This document shows, piece after piece, positions 1 to 10,130 of a DNA stretch of 64,000 nt; the stretch's first letter is position 1, and each line of letters starts with the position of its first letter. The notes under the pieces are model-generated. The model was not told the origin of the DNA, ran no database searches, and was given only the letters and a program-made list of their open reading frames with translations. The translations under genes and the position numbers were made by a program. Source of the stretch: Capronia americana (taxonomy: Eukaryota; Ascomycota; Eurotiomycetes; Chaetothyriales; Herpotrichiellaceae); assembly GCA_016110215.1 (NCBI GenBank), contig JADWQD010000012.1, forward strand, positions 930,001 to 994,000, given 5' to 3'.

Positions 1-196
1 TTACACGGAATACACGTGCCGATTAATGGCAGCCTAGGGTTAACGAGGTAGCGTGCACGTGACAGGGATCTCTCCTAACGTCCGCTTCTCGATCCAGAAG
101 TATCTGCATTGACTCCTCATGACCACCGTCTGAAGCTTCTTGTAAGGCGTTGCCATGTTCCTTTCACGGAGACCGGTATTTGGCCTGTCTGGAAAG

Positions 197-1506
197 TCAT
201 GGCAGTTCCTCTCTCGAACGACGCGACTCTAATTCCGCCGCCCCAACGCCATTCTTCCCGTAAGCAACTTCAACACCGCCATTTAATTCATGGTGTGTTG
301 GCGAAGGTTTGACATTCTGAGCACGCGAGGCACCTTTGTCTTTCGACGGGACGGGTTGCCGAGAAAGAGAGCTAGGGCCACTCTTCCTTCGCCACCAGCG
401 TTGACCGAGCACAAAAAATCCGACTCCAACGGCAAGAAGCGCCACAAGAACACCGACCACGATTCCCGCTATTGCTCCTCCGTTCAGCGAAGACCACGTG
501 TTGGCCAATTGTGATGCGGGCGATGTCCCTTTCATGGTGGTTGTTGCTGTGTCCACAAGGGATGCTCCCAACGTCGTAGTCAGAAACGGAGCAACAGCTA
601 TTAAACAAACATTAGTGTGGACTCGGAGAAGACGCCGGCCGGTAAACTTACTTATTGTTGTGGACTGAGTTGATGGCCCTGTGGTCGATGATGTCTCCAG
701 CAAGGAAGACTGTCGCGATGAGGCCTCCTCCGAGGATGCGCCCGAGTTAGGGTTGTCAAACACGCTTCAGCAGATGCTGCTCGAATCTGAAGGGCGGCGT
801 TCTCTAGCGTCGCAGCACCACGATGATGCTTTGCGCCAACCATGGTCAGCTTCTGCCAATTCACTCGTCGCCAGGTCAGACGATGGGACAAATGCGTACA
901 ATTCGAGTCGGAGCTGCTCCAGCAGAGGACTTGTCCCTCTCCGGGTATGTCTGGGTCCACATCCGTGGGCCCCAAACACACTTGTGCCACGGTCCAACAT
1001 TTCCTTGAAAGAAAGAAGGTCAGTCGAAATTTGCTACTGTCGGCCTGTCCAGAAGATGGAAGCATACGAATCAGGCGCTGGACAAACGAAGTTATGTTGC
1101 GTGTCGAACTGGTAGGCACATATACCACCACTCGCCCCTGTCCTTGGGTCATACACCGCCGGCCAGGGAGAGTTGTCCGTATATTCGCAGACGCCATCCC
1201 AAGTTGCCCAGAATACAGCCGTGGCTGGTTCAGAGGCTTGGTCTGCCATAGGTGCGGTCTTGGTCTGAAGATATGATTCCCCTTCGAAGGACAAGAACCG
1301 AAACCGAAAGATATCGATTTGCAGAACGGAAATGAAACAATCGTGTCCCTTTGGCGGAACAGGTGTTGTTCGCCTGTTTTTGTATGGGAGCGTCAAGTGA
1401 GGCTGGCCAGCAAAGGTTGTCAGCCATCTTCGAAGTCCAGACCAGGAAACGAGCTTGCTTGGACGAGGGGAAGGAAAAGTCCGACCACCGCCATGCATCC
1501 AAGCAT
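197..1506 (-). CDS. Putative secreted/single-pass membrane protein, fungal, unknown function
   Basis: Seen: the last exons encode a Ser/Thr-rich stretch, one strong hydrophobic helix (GGAIAGIVVGVLVALLAVGV) followed by basic WWRRK and a cytoplasmic tail of about 70 residues. A clean in-frame intron lies at 598-651 (GTAAGT...CTAAT...TAG). Upstream exons carry a Cys-containing segment (WDGVCEYT, GGICAYQF, FVCPAPDS; then KCW, QVCLG, VLCWSSSDSNC). An ATG at 1504-1506 opens a signal-peptide-like sequence (MLGCMAVVGLFLPLVQASS). The order signal peptide, Cys-rich ectodomain, Ser/Thr stalk, one helix, tail is that of fungal wall-sensor-like membrane proteins, but no family was recognised. The junction between the signal peptide and the first ectodomain exon (about 1400-1460) is not resolved, so the start is tentative. 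Confidence 0.5.
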
Positions 1507-1994
1507 ATCAGGTCACGATGGCAGTGAAGGCGTTCCATCAATACGAATTGAGGTGTGCATTGCTCTGGCTACCTCACCGTAGGATCCAATCGCCTGGGCC
1601 TGCAGAAGCGAGGCCAAGTAGGAGCCAAGGAGCCAAGCATACAACACAGTCGTGTTCAGTCCCCCAGAGTCGTCTTGGCCAGCTGAATCGATGTCGACCC
1701 CCCGAAAATATCGGAGCGACATCAAAAGAGGACTGGGTAAGGTCTGCCTTGCGCCTGGTCGATTGCTGATCTAACTAGACCCGTTCCCTGTCCCTTCACG
1801 AAAGTGCCATCCACTCGTGATGCATCCTGTCTTGCGGCGCCCCAGTTACGTGACGTTCTAGATCTGTCGGACCGCGCTCCTACTCCCAGATTCGAAGCAT
1901 CCATACCTTCACGACTGGGTGAAGAACTCCCATCATTCTAAAGCTTGTGAAACGACACCGAATCTTTATGGTCCGGCCGAGAACTGCGCGCGCC
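1507..1994. other. Intergenic region without a recognised gene
   Basis: Lies between the 5' end of the minus-strand membrane-protein gene and the broken HET fragment on the plus strand. A short minus-strand reading frame at 1513-1725 has a hydrophobic stretch but no credible continuation. Nothing else seen. Confidence 0.4.
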
Positions 1995-2440
1995 ATGCCA
2001 GATTACGACCCTGTGGAAGCTGAGAAGAAGGAACCCGGGTTGCTGTTAATCCTCCCGCCGAAGAAGTGGCGCCTTTGGTCTTGCAATTAAGACCAGGTCA
2101 AATGTGTGATGAGAACTGTGTCCCTCGGCGACTACAGCCTGGAGTACGCAAAGTTCCTGGATCTTCACGGTTCGAGTTTTGCACCTGTGGATCGAAGAGC
2201 TGTGCGGGAGGCAATTCTCACCTCGTTCGGTTACGCGAAGCAGTCAATTCCACGGAGCGTGGAAAGCGTGGCGCTTGGCGCTGCATCCGAACCTGCCTAT
2301 GCCAGCAATCGTTACAATTCTAGGACACGTCGATGGGAATGGGGAGATTATTCTGCGTTGTCAGACGAGTGGGAGACCCGTCAGTCGTTGCACATGTCGT
2401 CGTCAATAAGTATAAGGTGCGAGTAACATGACCTCGAACA
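1995..2440 (+). pseudogene. Degenerate N-terminal fragment of a HET-domain gene
   Basis: Seen: an ATG at 1995 opens a frame (MPDYDPVEAEKK) closed by TAA at 2088-2090; the same frame reopens at 2109 and runs to 2426. Near its end it reads GDYSALS and then W at 2370-2372, the place where HET domains have the ALSY-x-WGDP motif. At 2371-2373 the frame breaks: one frame over, the sequence continues GDPSVV, VVVNKYKVRVT, which is how HET domains continue after the WG motif. A single lost G would explain it. Coding similarity stops at about 2440, so most of a HET domain is missing. Known: HET domains act in vegetative (heterokaryon) incompatibility. Inferred: a dead copy beside the intact HET gene at 2950-4794. 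An unusual intron could remove the TAA, but it would not cure the WG break. Confidence 0.5.
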
Positions 2441-2949
2441 CGCTATCACCTCTATAGCTTACGGACGACCTTCATAACTGGGGCTAATTAGTGTTTAGTA
2501 GGTTGTTCCCAAGAGTCGCTGCCCTCAGATACCCCCGCCATCAACTCGACTTGGAAAACGGCTCGCCAGATTCGTTCCGTCTGCATCTATGCTACTCGAT
2601 TCCGCACCATACACCTCCGAGAATTTGAGGGTTTAAACTTCTGTCTTGTGAGGGGGTTCGACTTGCAAACTGCTAGGAACCCTCTTGTGATCACGAAGGG
2701 GATTGATCTGACTCCTCCAGCGATGGGTCAAACCTGCCTGCCAGCTAGGCAGCTGTTTCGGCTGCACCTTCGTGGTGAGGCGTCTTACCAATACTAGCAA
2801 TGGGCCGGGTGGCAACTGGCGGACATCCCGTGGGATTCCCTTCACGCAAAGTCTCAAACTCGGCCTGCCGAACCATGGAGCCTGACCCCATCACCTCAGA
2901 ACAGTATTTTCTTTTGGAAACTTGAAGTTCCTCGTCAAATATCAATGGG
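2441..2949. other. Intergenic region, nothing recognised
   Basis: About 500 bp between the broken HET fragment and the 3' end of the intact HET gene. Only short overlapping frames with no recognisable content. Confidence 0.4.
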
Positions 2950-4794
2950 TTACGCGTAAAGTCCATCTACATGCTCCCATCGTCCACTCCCGCACTCGTC
3001 CCGTAAAGGTACCAGATTTGTCTCCCAGAGACAAAGGCCCAACCGTTGCCAGTATTCCCCATGTTCGTCGTCATACTGCTTTAAAGCAATTATCCCCATG
3101 CAGTAAAACACGGGGCCGTCGGTTCGAGACCACAAGCTGTCCATGAAATGTCCCAGGAGAAGTACGCACAAGTCCCCTGCGGCGGTAAGATGACTCACGA
3201 GCCAGTCCACGAGCGCTGTCCTCTCGCTGCCGCGCAGACGAACTCCCTTCAGATTTGGTGGCAGTCCGTTGAGATGAGCATTCTCATCCATAGCGATGGA
3301 TTTTAACGGTCCGACGGCAGGCCGGTGCAAGAAGAGCTCTCTCTCCACGTCTGACACATTCGGGTTTGTCTGTGTTGGACCACTCCACCGCACTGCAAGT
3401 GTGTCGAACCGATAGGCCATGGCGAAGAAGCGCAAGCCCCAAGCACGAACCTTCGCCTCCCTAAACTGGATGTAGGTCTCATAGCTACGGAACATGCTGG
3501 GCATGAAATCATCCGTCACCTCCGAACGCAGAGAGAAACGCCACGACTTACCCGGCAGCGCTGGCTGGGTATGGATGAACATCTGCGAGCTCGAGCCATG
3601 GCGGTTAACGAGCCAGATGACGAGCTCGTCGTTCAGCTCCTCAAATGACTCTGAGTTTGTGAATAGCCTTTCAGGTTTTCCAATGTGAACATTGAAGATC
3701 TGCATGCAGCCGTATACGAGGTCGAATTGAAGCTTTGGCCGTCGGAATTTCGTCGCGTGGTAGAGGGTAAACACACTCGTCGTGCCGAAATAGCAGAGGC
3801 TCGAACGTTGGATGACCGAAAACAGATGTGCGGTTTTCGAATGCACCTCGCCGGAGCAAGGGGAAAAGTCATCCAACAGGAGTGACAGTAAAATTCCGTG
3901 CATCCGTGACAATACTGCCGCGAGAGTCGATACTGTCCAGTACTTGCCGGAAGTGGATGCCTCGTGGATATCATAATCGGCCCTCCCGACTTGCTCCGCC
4001 CTATGTCTGATCAGATTTTCGAGCATGGTTCGGGTTTCAGGATCTAGGGGAACGGTTTGCCCTTCAAAGGAAAGAAGCAGAGCGTCCTGACGGAGGCATG
4101 CTTCCTGTAGAGTCCAGAGGGAGTCGAACCACGGATCAGATAGTAGCATTTCCAAGCTCTCGGTGGCAGCGTCCAACCAAGTCAATGTCACTTGTCCAAT
4201 TCCCGTGGAACCCCGCGTCGGAAACGAGTGCAGGTCTTGCTCGAGGCGTACTACAAGTTGGCCAACTTGTAGGAGAAGGCGTCTTAGCTTGTCTGACTCG
4301 TGGTGACTGAGCCACACGTACACATTTTCGGCTCGGCCGAAGATCACGCCTTGCTTGTTGATCTCCTCCAGCCGCTCGCGGGCGTCTTCGATCGAAGGCC
4401 CCTGGTTAATACAGGCTACATCGAGCCAAAGATGTTCCACCCGTTTCTTCTTTGGTTCGGGCTCGAAACCGTTGGCGTGGGCCTTTTGTCTTGAGTCGTC
4501 AGATTCCTCGTCGGAAATAGTTGGGCCTGTCAAATCGGAGATGATTCTCTGAAACTGCGCTGCGGTAAAGTGAGAAGGATCAATTTTAGGCACATCCCAG
4601 AGCACACCGTCGATCTTGAGAGCACGCTGCCCACTGTCAGTTGCGAAGCGACCCCATGTATACGACAAGATATTGTACGACGGCTCTCGCACGCCACTGT
4701 ATGTTCGCTCCTCGGTCTTTTCGCACGACCTCATCGAGGCAACATATAGAAGCCGCCGAGGCCATTCCGACGTTCTGTGGAGAGGATTCCGCAA
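2950..4794 (-). CDS. HET-domain (heterokaryon incompatibility) protein
   Basis: One long open frame of about 614 codons. HET-domain hallmarks are visible in order: NILSYTWGRF near residues 41-50, WLDVACINQ near 123-131, then a VYVWLSHHE segment and DPWFDSLWTLQEACL, with a long C-terminal region typical of this subclass. Known: HET domains mediate vegetative incompatibility and programmed cell death after non-self recognition between hyphae. The start is uncertain: the first codon of the open stretch (4792-4794) is TTG, and the family-like residues RNPLHRTSEWPRRLL begin there, so a short upstream exon probably supplies the ATG. The first in-frame ATG is at 4732-4734, 20 codons in. No partner gene (for example het-S-like or a NACHT domain) is fused to it. 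A decayed HET fragment lies just downstream at 1995-2440. Confidence 0.85.
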   Translation of the reverse strand: MRNPLHRTSEWPRRLLYVASMRSCEKTEERTYSGVREPSYNILSYTWGRFATDSGQRALKIDGVLWDVPKIDPSHFTAAQFQRIISDLTGPTISDEESDDSRQKAHANGFEPEPKKKRVEHLWLDVACINQGPSIEDARERLEEINKQGVIFGRAENVYVWLSHHESDKLRRLLLQVGQLVVRLEQDLHSFPTRGSTGIGQVTLTWLDAATESLEMLLSDPWFDSLWTLQEACLRQDALLLSFEGQTVPLDPETRTMLENLIRHRAEQVGRADYDIHEASTSGKYWTVSTLAAVLSRMHGILLSLLLDDFSPCSGEVHSKTAHLFSVIQRSSLCYFGTTSVFTLYHATKFRRPKLQFDLVYGCMQIFNVHIGKPERLFTNSESFEELNDELVIWLVNRHGSSSQMFIHTQPALPGKSWRFSLRSEVTDDFMPSMFRSYETYIQFREAKVRAWGLRFFAMAYRFDTLAVRWSGPTQTNPNVSDVERELFLHRPAVGPLKSIAMDENAHLNGLPPNLKGVRLRGSERTALVDWLVSHLTAAGDLCVLLLGHFMDSLWSRTDGPVFYCMGIIALKQYDDEHGEYWQRLGLCLWETNLVPLRDECGSGRWEHVDGLYA

Positions 4795-5851
4795 AGACGA
4801 GCAAGCATTGACATTTTCAAAGGGTGTGGAATTACGAAGTATTGATAGCGGCCTGGGTGAAAATCATCAGATCACTGTACATTGTGTTCCCCGGCCGGCG
4901 GTGTGCCCATGACATGAACGTACCTATGATGAGCAGTTTCCGCCATCCAAGCCATGACAAGCAATGGTCGACCTCAGCTTAAGCTTCAAGCTTCGCATGA
5001 CATGAAAAGTGATATGTAATGTAGCCTTGCATAATGTGACTGGTCTCTGCATCTGTATCAATTCTGAGTGGCACCGAGAAATCGGATAATTCATAAGGGC
5101 CTACTACACAGTAGGAACCGACTTGCCCGCCAAGATCGATCCAGTATGACCTTGACCTTGACCTGGCTCGCTCTGTCGCCCACAGCATACAGCACTGTAC
5201 CAATTTGCATTAACCAAGCCAGGATATTACTGTTCAGGGTGAAATATGCAAATCAAACACTTCAAGGCTATATATATACTCGCTGGCCTTGAATACTCTG
5301 ACTTGGACTTGGACTTTGAGAGCACGCTGCATCCAGCTAGCTGGCCAGATACATCAGATTACTATGTCCCCTAACCACCCCCCCCTCCGGGGATCGGACG
5401 AGTAAAAGCACCCTTTCCCCCGCAAATTAATGTCAAGAAAAAGACTAGTCTTGTATCTAAGTCTCCTCTGACAAAGGGAGTCCTAATAGCCGTCGTATGA
5501 AGGTCCCAGTCTGGGGATCCCCCGTACAGTGACTCCAGTTGTGTCCTCTCCCTGATGAAGACATCAATCAGTATAGGGAAGGATGAGTAGCTGCTTGCGG
5601 GTTTTATTCTCATTACAACACCCTATGTACCTGTGTTGACTCGAACGCCTCGTCCGTAGCGATTAAATGTAGTAGCAATCTGTATTGTATTGTGCTTTGC
5701 TCGCCTCAATCCAGCGAGTCATGACCAAGTTGTGCGACAGCAACGCATGCTCATTCCCAGCCGCGCCGCTCCGCTCCGCTCCGCTCCACTGCACTTCAAG
5801 TCTCTAGAAACTCCAGATTCTCTCTCAGAACGAACAGACGCTCCAACCTGC
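4795..5851. other. Intergenic region between HET gene 5' end and dioxygenase 3' end
   Basis: About 1.06 kb without a recognised gene. It should hold the promoter of the HET gene (minus strand) and the 3' UTR of the dioxygenase. A TATATATATA run lies at about 5270-5279, and a short tandem CCGCT stretch at about 5767-5785. Confidence 0.4.
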
Positions 5852-6970
5852 CTACTGAAACGAGAGCTTCGTCCCATCGGCCCCGAAGTCCTTGGGCAGC
5901 TCCGGTCCCCAAACCGAGATTGGCCCGGCAACCTCTCTCCTCGTGGGCGTATCCTCGTTCACCACGTCGCCGTCGGCGTAATGCTCGATCTTAAACCCGC
6001 TCGGATCCATCCAGTAGTCGAAGATCTGACTGCCCAGGATATGCCGCCCCACGCCCCAGACGGACTTCCATTTATTCTTGGCCAGCCACTCATGGCCAAT
6101 CAATTGGGTGTCAAAGTCGGCTACCTCGTACGAGCTGTGGTGGATGTACGTCTCCTCCACCTCGGGCGGGGCCCGCTGCATGAAGAAGACGTGATGGTCC
6201 GACCACTCCTTACCCAGGTCCAGGTGCATGAAGGTCAGGACGTCAATGTTGGAGAACTCCGGATGCCAAAGGATGTCCGAGTGCACGAAGTTGAAGTTGC
6301 CGGTGTAGAAGTTCAACTCCTCGTCGAATTCCTTGCACACGTAGCCGAAATGGCCCACCTTGTGCACGAGAGCCGGCCCCTCGTGGTATCGTTGAAACTG
6401 ACCGAGTCGGCGCTTTGCGAAGGGCGTGTTGAAAGGGCCTTGGTTGTCGTGCGTGGCCGTCGGTTCCACACCCGAGTTCGTGTCCACTGGGCGCTCCGTC
6501 TGGCCGTAGACGATGTGCATGAACGTGCCGTTGGGACGGGCGATCGTGACTTGGCGCCCTCCGCCAGGGGCACGGTCGAGACTCGTGACCTTCGCGCCGG
6601 GCAACTTGGCGGCCTTGTCAAATTCAGCCTGGTCCCGCGCCACGAACGCCGGACCTAGGAACTTGGGCTTGCCCTTCTTCTTCGACGACGACGACGACGA
6701 TGACTGTGTGGCCACGTACACGTACGGATCTCTCCCGTAGCCGCGGTAGTAGATCGTGTGGTTGCCGTCTCTCTTCTCCTCGACAAAGCCGAAATCTTTG
6801 GCGAACTTGGCAAACCTGGCGAGGTCCGGGTGCTCGAAGTAGACGTGCGCCAGGCGGACGAGCTGGACCTTCGACGCGTCATTCTTGACGTCCGGGATGG
6901 GCATGTTGGGGACGATGCGCTCGCGGAGGAATCTGGGGAGGTAAGCGAGGACGTCGAGGGCGTTGACCAT
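5852..6970 (-). CDS. Extradiol ring-cleavage dioxygenase, VOC (glyoxalase/bleomycin-resistance) superfamily
   Basis: Single exon of 372 codons starting at ATG 6968-6970. Two VOC modules are visible: an N-terminal one (VRLAHVYFEHPDL, residues 38-50, to DPYVYVATQ) and a C-terminal catalytic one. The expected two-His-one-Glu metal site reads VGHFGYV (H207), HHSSYEVADFD (H277/H278) and FKIEHYADGD (E329); a DHHVFF motif (H259/H260) matches the second-sphere His of BphC-type enzymes. Known: such proteins cleave catechols next to the hydroxyls using Fe(II) and O2. Substrate cannot be told. A Ser/Lys-rich linker (SSSSSSSKKKGK, near residues 90-101) interrupts the first module, an oddity. An FAH-family hydrolase on the same strand lies upstream (8122-9302), suggesting a ring-cleavage plus hydrolysis pair. 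Confidence 0.85.
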   Translation of the reverse strand: MVNALDVLAYLPRFLRERIVPNMPIPDVKNDASKVQLVRLAHVYFEHPDLARFAKFAKDFGFVEEKRDGNHTIYYRGYGRDPYVYVATQSSSSSSSKKKGKPKFLGPAFVARDQAEFDKAAKLPGAKVTSLDRAPGGGRQVTIARPNGTFMHIVYGQTERPVDTNSGVEPTATHDNQGPFNTPFAKRRLGQFQRYHEGPALVHKVGHFGYVCKEFDEELNFYTGNFNFVHSDILWHPEFSNIDVLTFMHLDLGKEWSDHHVFFMQRAPPEVEETYIHHSSYEVADFDTQLIGHEWLAKNKWKSVWGVGRHILGSQIFDYWMDPSGFKIEHYADGDVVNEDTPTRREVAGPISVWGPELPKDFGADGTKLSFQ

Positions 6971-8121
6971 ACTTTTACTCCTTTCTTTTGGGAGGGAGGG
7001 TCGTTATGAAGGCCAAGGGAGGCGCATTGTCGATTCCGGGTCGTTTAAGAATTCTTTCTCTCACCCATGGAGGTGGCGGCACCTTCTTGACATGTCACGA
7101 TCGTATTCATGGGCGTCACGGTCTGGGAAGAGGGATGCATAGAGCCGTGACCTTGGGTCCTAGGTCGGCGTGTGTCGACGGACCGAGTTGTCCGTGGGCC
7201 CCGTCACCTCGCAGACCGTCTTTTGCATAGTAAGTGTAGTAAGTAGTTGTCCCGCCCGGGCCCCGCATCACGTCCTCACCTTACCTCGAAGTTAATCAAG
7301 ACCCGCATTGTGGCGAACATCCCATTAGGCGTCACTGCATCCTGTAGGATCCCGAATGCATCACTGCATTTCGGGATTGAGTACTCGGAATCTCTAATCG
7401 AAAGTCTCGGAAAGTCAAAGGCATGAATGAGGTCGAGTGGAATGGTGCCTAGTAATTAACTGGCCGTGACGCAAGTCTCTGCACGCCGGCGGGACGAATC
7501 GACCAATCGCCGACCGCCGGGTTTGGCGCAAGGCTGTGGGTGCAGCCTCGCCCGGGCAAACAGTGAAGTGATTAAATTAATCAAGGCATATTTATTTGCA
7601 CCTGCACAATCTCCTCTAACAACAGCCTTCGAACTGGGACGTCAGTCTCCCACCAGAGTAACGCCGGCAGCAACCTCTGGCTGAGCGGTTCAAGCAGCTT
7701 GTCATGTAAAAAAACTCCTGATCGTGCAGTTGGTGGCTTTAGGTACCTCAAGGTACCAGGTTGGGGCTTTTCAGACCTGGATTCTGTTTTTTGGACTTTT
7801 TGACACCTGGGAGCGAGTCTGTATAGACGGGGTTTTTGGAAGCCACGGCGGGAGGGTTTGTGGGGGTGAGGCTGTTTGGGTTGGTCGTGGCGACGGCCTG
7901 CTCCTTCACCAGGTACCTGCAGGATTTTATCTTCACTGTCTAATTATGTACCTCAATACTCAACTGTCTAAGATCCGAGACTTCACCACAGCCAACTCAG
8001 CGAGTGACTGACCATCGACAACACAACCCGGACGACCGTCCACCTACATAAGAGAGTGCAAATCAGCTATTTGTCCGTGATCTGCCATGCTCGAGTGCTA
8101 TCCAATCTCTCTCACATTGAC
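6971..8121. other. Intergenic region (dioxygenase promoter, hydrolase 3' side)
   Basis: About 1.15 kb with no convincing gene. It contains repeated GGTACCT/AGGTACC words at about 7741-7762 and 7908-7918. Short frames at 7466-8011 have no recognisable domain. Confidence 0.4.
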
Positions 8122-9302
8122 TCACAATGCTGCCTGCTTGCCCTCGGGGAACCAGATTTTGTTCTTCAGCACCCCGATGTTGGTGACTTCGATTTCAACC
8201 ACGTCGCCGTCATTGAGGAACCGCCTCGGCGACTTGAAAGCGCCAACTCCTGCTGGAGTGCCCGTCATTACCGCGGTATAGGCCGGGATGGTCGTGCCTA
8301 AATCGTTCGTACGGAGGTTTGTCAGTCTCGCTTGGTCCGAAAGTCTGAGAAGCACCGGAGCGCCCAGTCCTCCGTGGTGCTGAGGCGACTCGACTCACTC
8401 TGGCTCATGAAACTCAAGATCTGTGCAGGCGAGAACACCATATCCTTCCTGATCTCCACATCCTGCATGATCTCGCCGTTGACTCTTGTCGTCAGTTTCG
8501 CACTGTCTGTTTGCTGGAACACCTCGGGACTGATGAGGACTGGGCCGATCGGGGCAAATTTGTCAAAGGCCTTCGCGTAGAAGAATTGACCTCCGTTCTG
8601 TGCTGGGAGCTGAAAGACGCGACAGGAGAGGTCATTCCCAATAGTATAGCCGAGGATGCAAGACTCGGCTTCCTTGACCGACACGTCCCGGCAGTCTCGC
8701 GAGGTAACGAAGACCAGCTCGCCCTAGTTGAGCAACCGCTCACAGTCAGTCGCTGACTTCCACCTCAGTTATAGTATCTCGGCCGTCGACACTCACCTCC
8801 CAATCGGGGAAGTTTGAAGCACAATATTTGCTCATATGAATGTCCTCCTCCGGCGCAGCCAACGCCGCGGCGGGTTTGGTCCATAACGGTGGGTTGACCG
8901 GGATGTTGAGCTGCAGGGAAGGAACACCGTCAGTTCCTCTGCCTCGGCGGTGGTCTGACGGCTTTTCTCACCTTCGCCTCTTTTGCATGGCTCCTGTAGT
9001 TCAACCCAACGGAGTATATGGGCAAGTCTGCGCGGGGGAGCGGTGGGAGAAACTATACCAGTTGCAGTTGGTCCGTCAGCGTGGGTTATGAGTTTTCGTT
9101 TGGGTCAACATGTTGGAGTAATTACCTGTTCCACTATGGCTGTAACTTTGTTCTTGCCGTCGACAAGGTCTGCGAAGGAAGCGTATGCATCGATGGAAGT
9201 TCCGAGCGTCGGAACTTTGGCCTCATTCATGCCCAGGTCTGCAAAGTACCTGGCTTTGCCATCGCGGGATCCAAAAGAGATTAGTCTTGAGAAAGGCTTC
9301 AT
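8122..9302 (-). CDS. Fumarylacetoacetate hydrolase (FAH) family protein, copy 1
   Basis: Five exons read by eye. Exon 1 (9126-9302, ATG at 9300-9302) encodes 59 residues ending VTAIVEQ, followed by donor GTAATT. Next come YSVGLNYRSHAKEAK, then LNIPVNPPLWTKPAAAL...PDWE (donor GTGAGT), then ELVFVTSRDCRDVSVKEAES...YTIGNDLS...FAPIGPVL...ILSFMSQ, and finally TIPAYTAVMTGTPAGVGAF with stop TGA at 8122-8124. These are the conserved FAH core: GLNYRSHAKE, KP, the acidic E-L-V-F strand, GYTIGNDLS and TGTPAGVG. The acidic metal-binding Glu/Asp of the family lie in PDWEGELV. Known: members hydrolyse C-C bonds of fumarylpyruvate, acylpyruvates or fumarylacetoacetate with Mg2+. Length of about 290 residues fits the small fungal acylpyruvase-like subgroup. 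The neighbouring extradiol dioxygenase suggests a role after aromatic ring cleavage. Confidence 0.88.
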
Positions 9303-10130
9303 CGCAGACCGAGGTTAAGTTGACGGCCCAGCTGGTCGATATCTGGGATCAGGGAGCGCGAGTCGTTTAAAGTCGGCATCATTCCAAGTCGCGAAACCGC
9401 CAGCAGCCTCGGTGTCGAAGAGCAGAGCATGTGTTGTCTAGATCTGAGGAAATGACAACAGCGCGGCATTGCATTTCGCCGTGCCCCCTGGGGGTCCCGT
9501 ATTCTTGTCGCGGTTGGATCTTTCTACTCGAGCTTCGCGCTCAATCATCGGTGTGGACATAGCAGCCATGGATGATGGATTCACGGTGGATCCTCACACG
9601 GTAGATGCCTAGGATTGAATCGCCTTCGCGAATACAACGTAATGAGGTCCTTGGAGGCCGGCCGAAAGAAGTTGAGCTTGAAGCTCTCTAGCTCCGCTGT
9701 TGTCCCACATTGTCCCGCCCCCCGCTCGGGGCACGGAACTCTATCCTCTCCTACTGCGTAAGTATGTACAGTCTCCCCAGAGTGGAAATGTGGCTTATTG
9801 GCTAATCCTTTTGCGCTCTTCTATGGCAGCGAGTGCGTATGCAGTAAACCTTCTTCTCAAAGCAAGGGAACTGAGGAGCCTCGGGTGCGCTTGCGTCCGG
9901 AGTATCACAATCCAGACACTGAACCTGGCTTTGGCCAAATCGCGAATATCCGGTTCACGTTCACTATGATGGAGGTTGCGCCGCTATTAGTCGATACCGA
10001 TTTGTAGCCAGCAACACGGTGGGAGGCGCACAACTCCCTCCAGCTGTTTGCGGAACGCGCTGACACCTGCTCCGTGTCATCCGCGCAGCATTTTCGCCAA
10101 CCGGACCAAGGAAAACGCACCCAAGCTTGC
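9303..10130. other. Intergenic region, nothing recognised
   Basis: About 830 bp holding the FAH copy 1 promoter and the 3' side of the NLR-like gene. No domain-bearing frame seen. Confidence 0.4.

Noticed and set aside
5690..6658. 322-codon plus-strand frame opposite the extradiol dioxygenase
   Set aside because: No domain, and the minus strand carries a full-length family protein.
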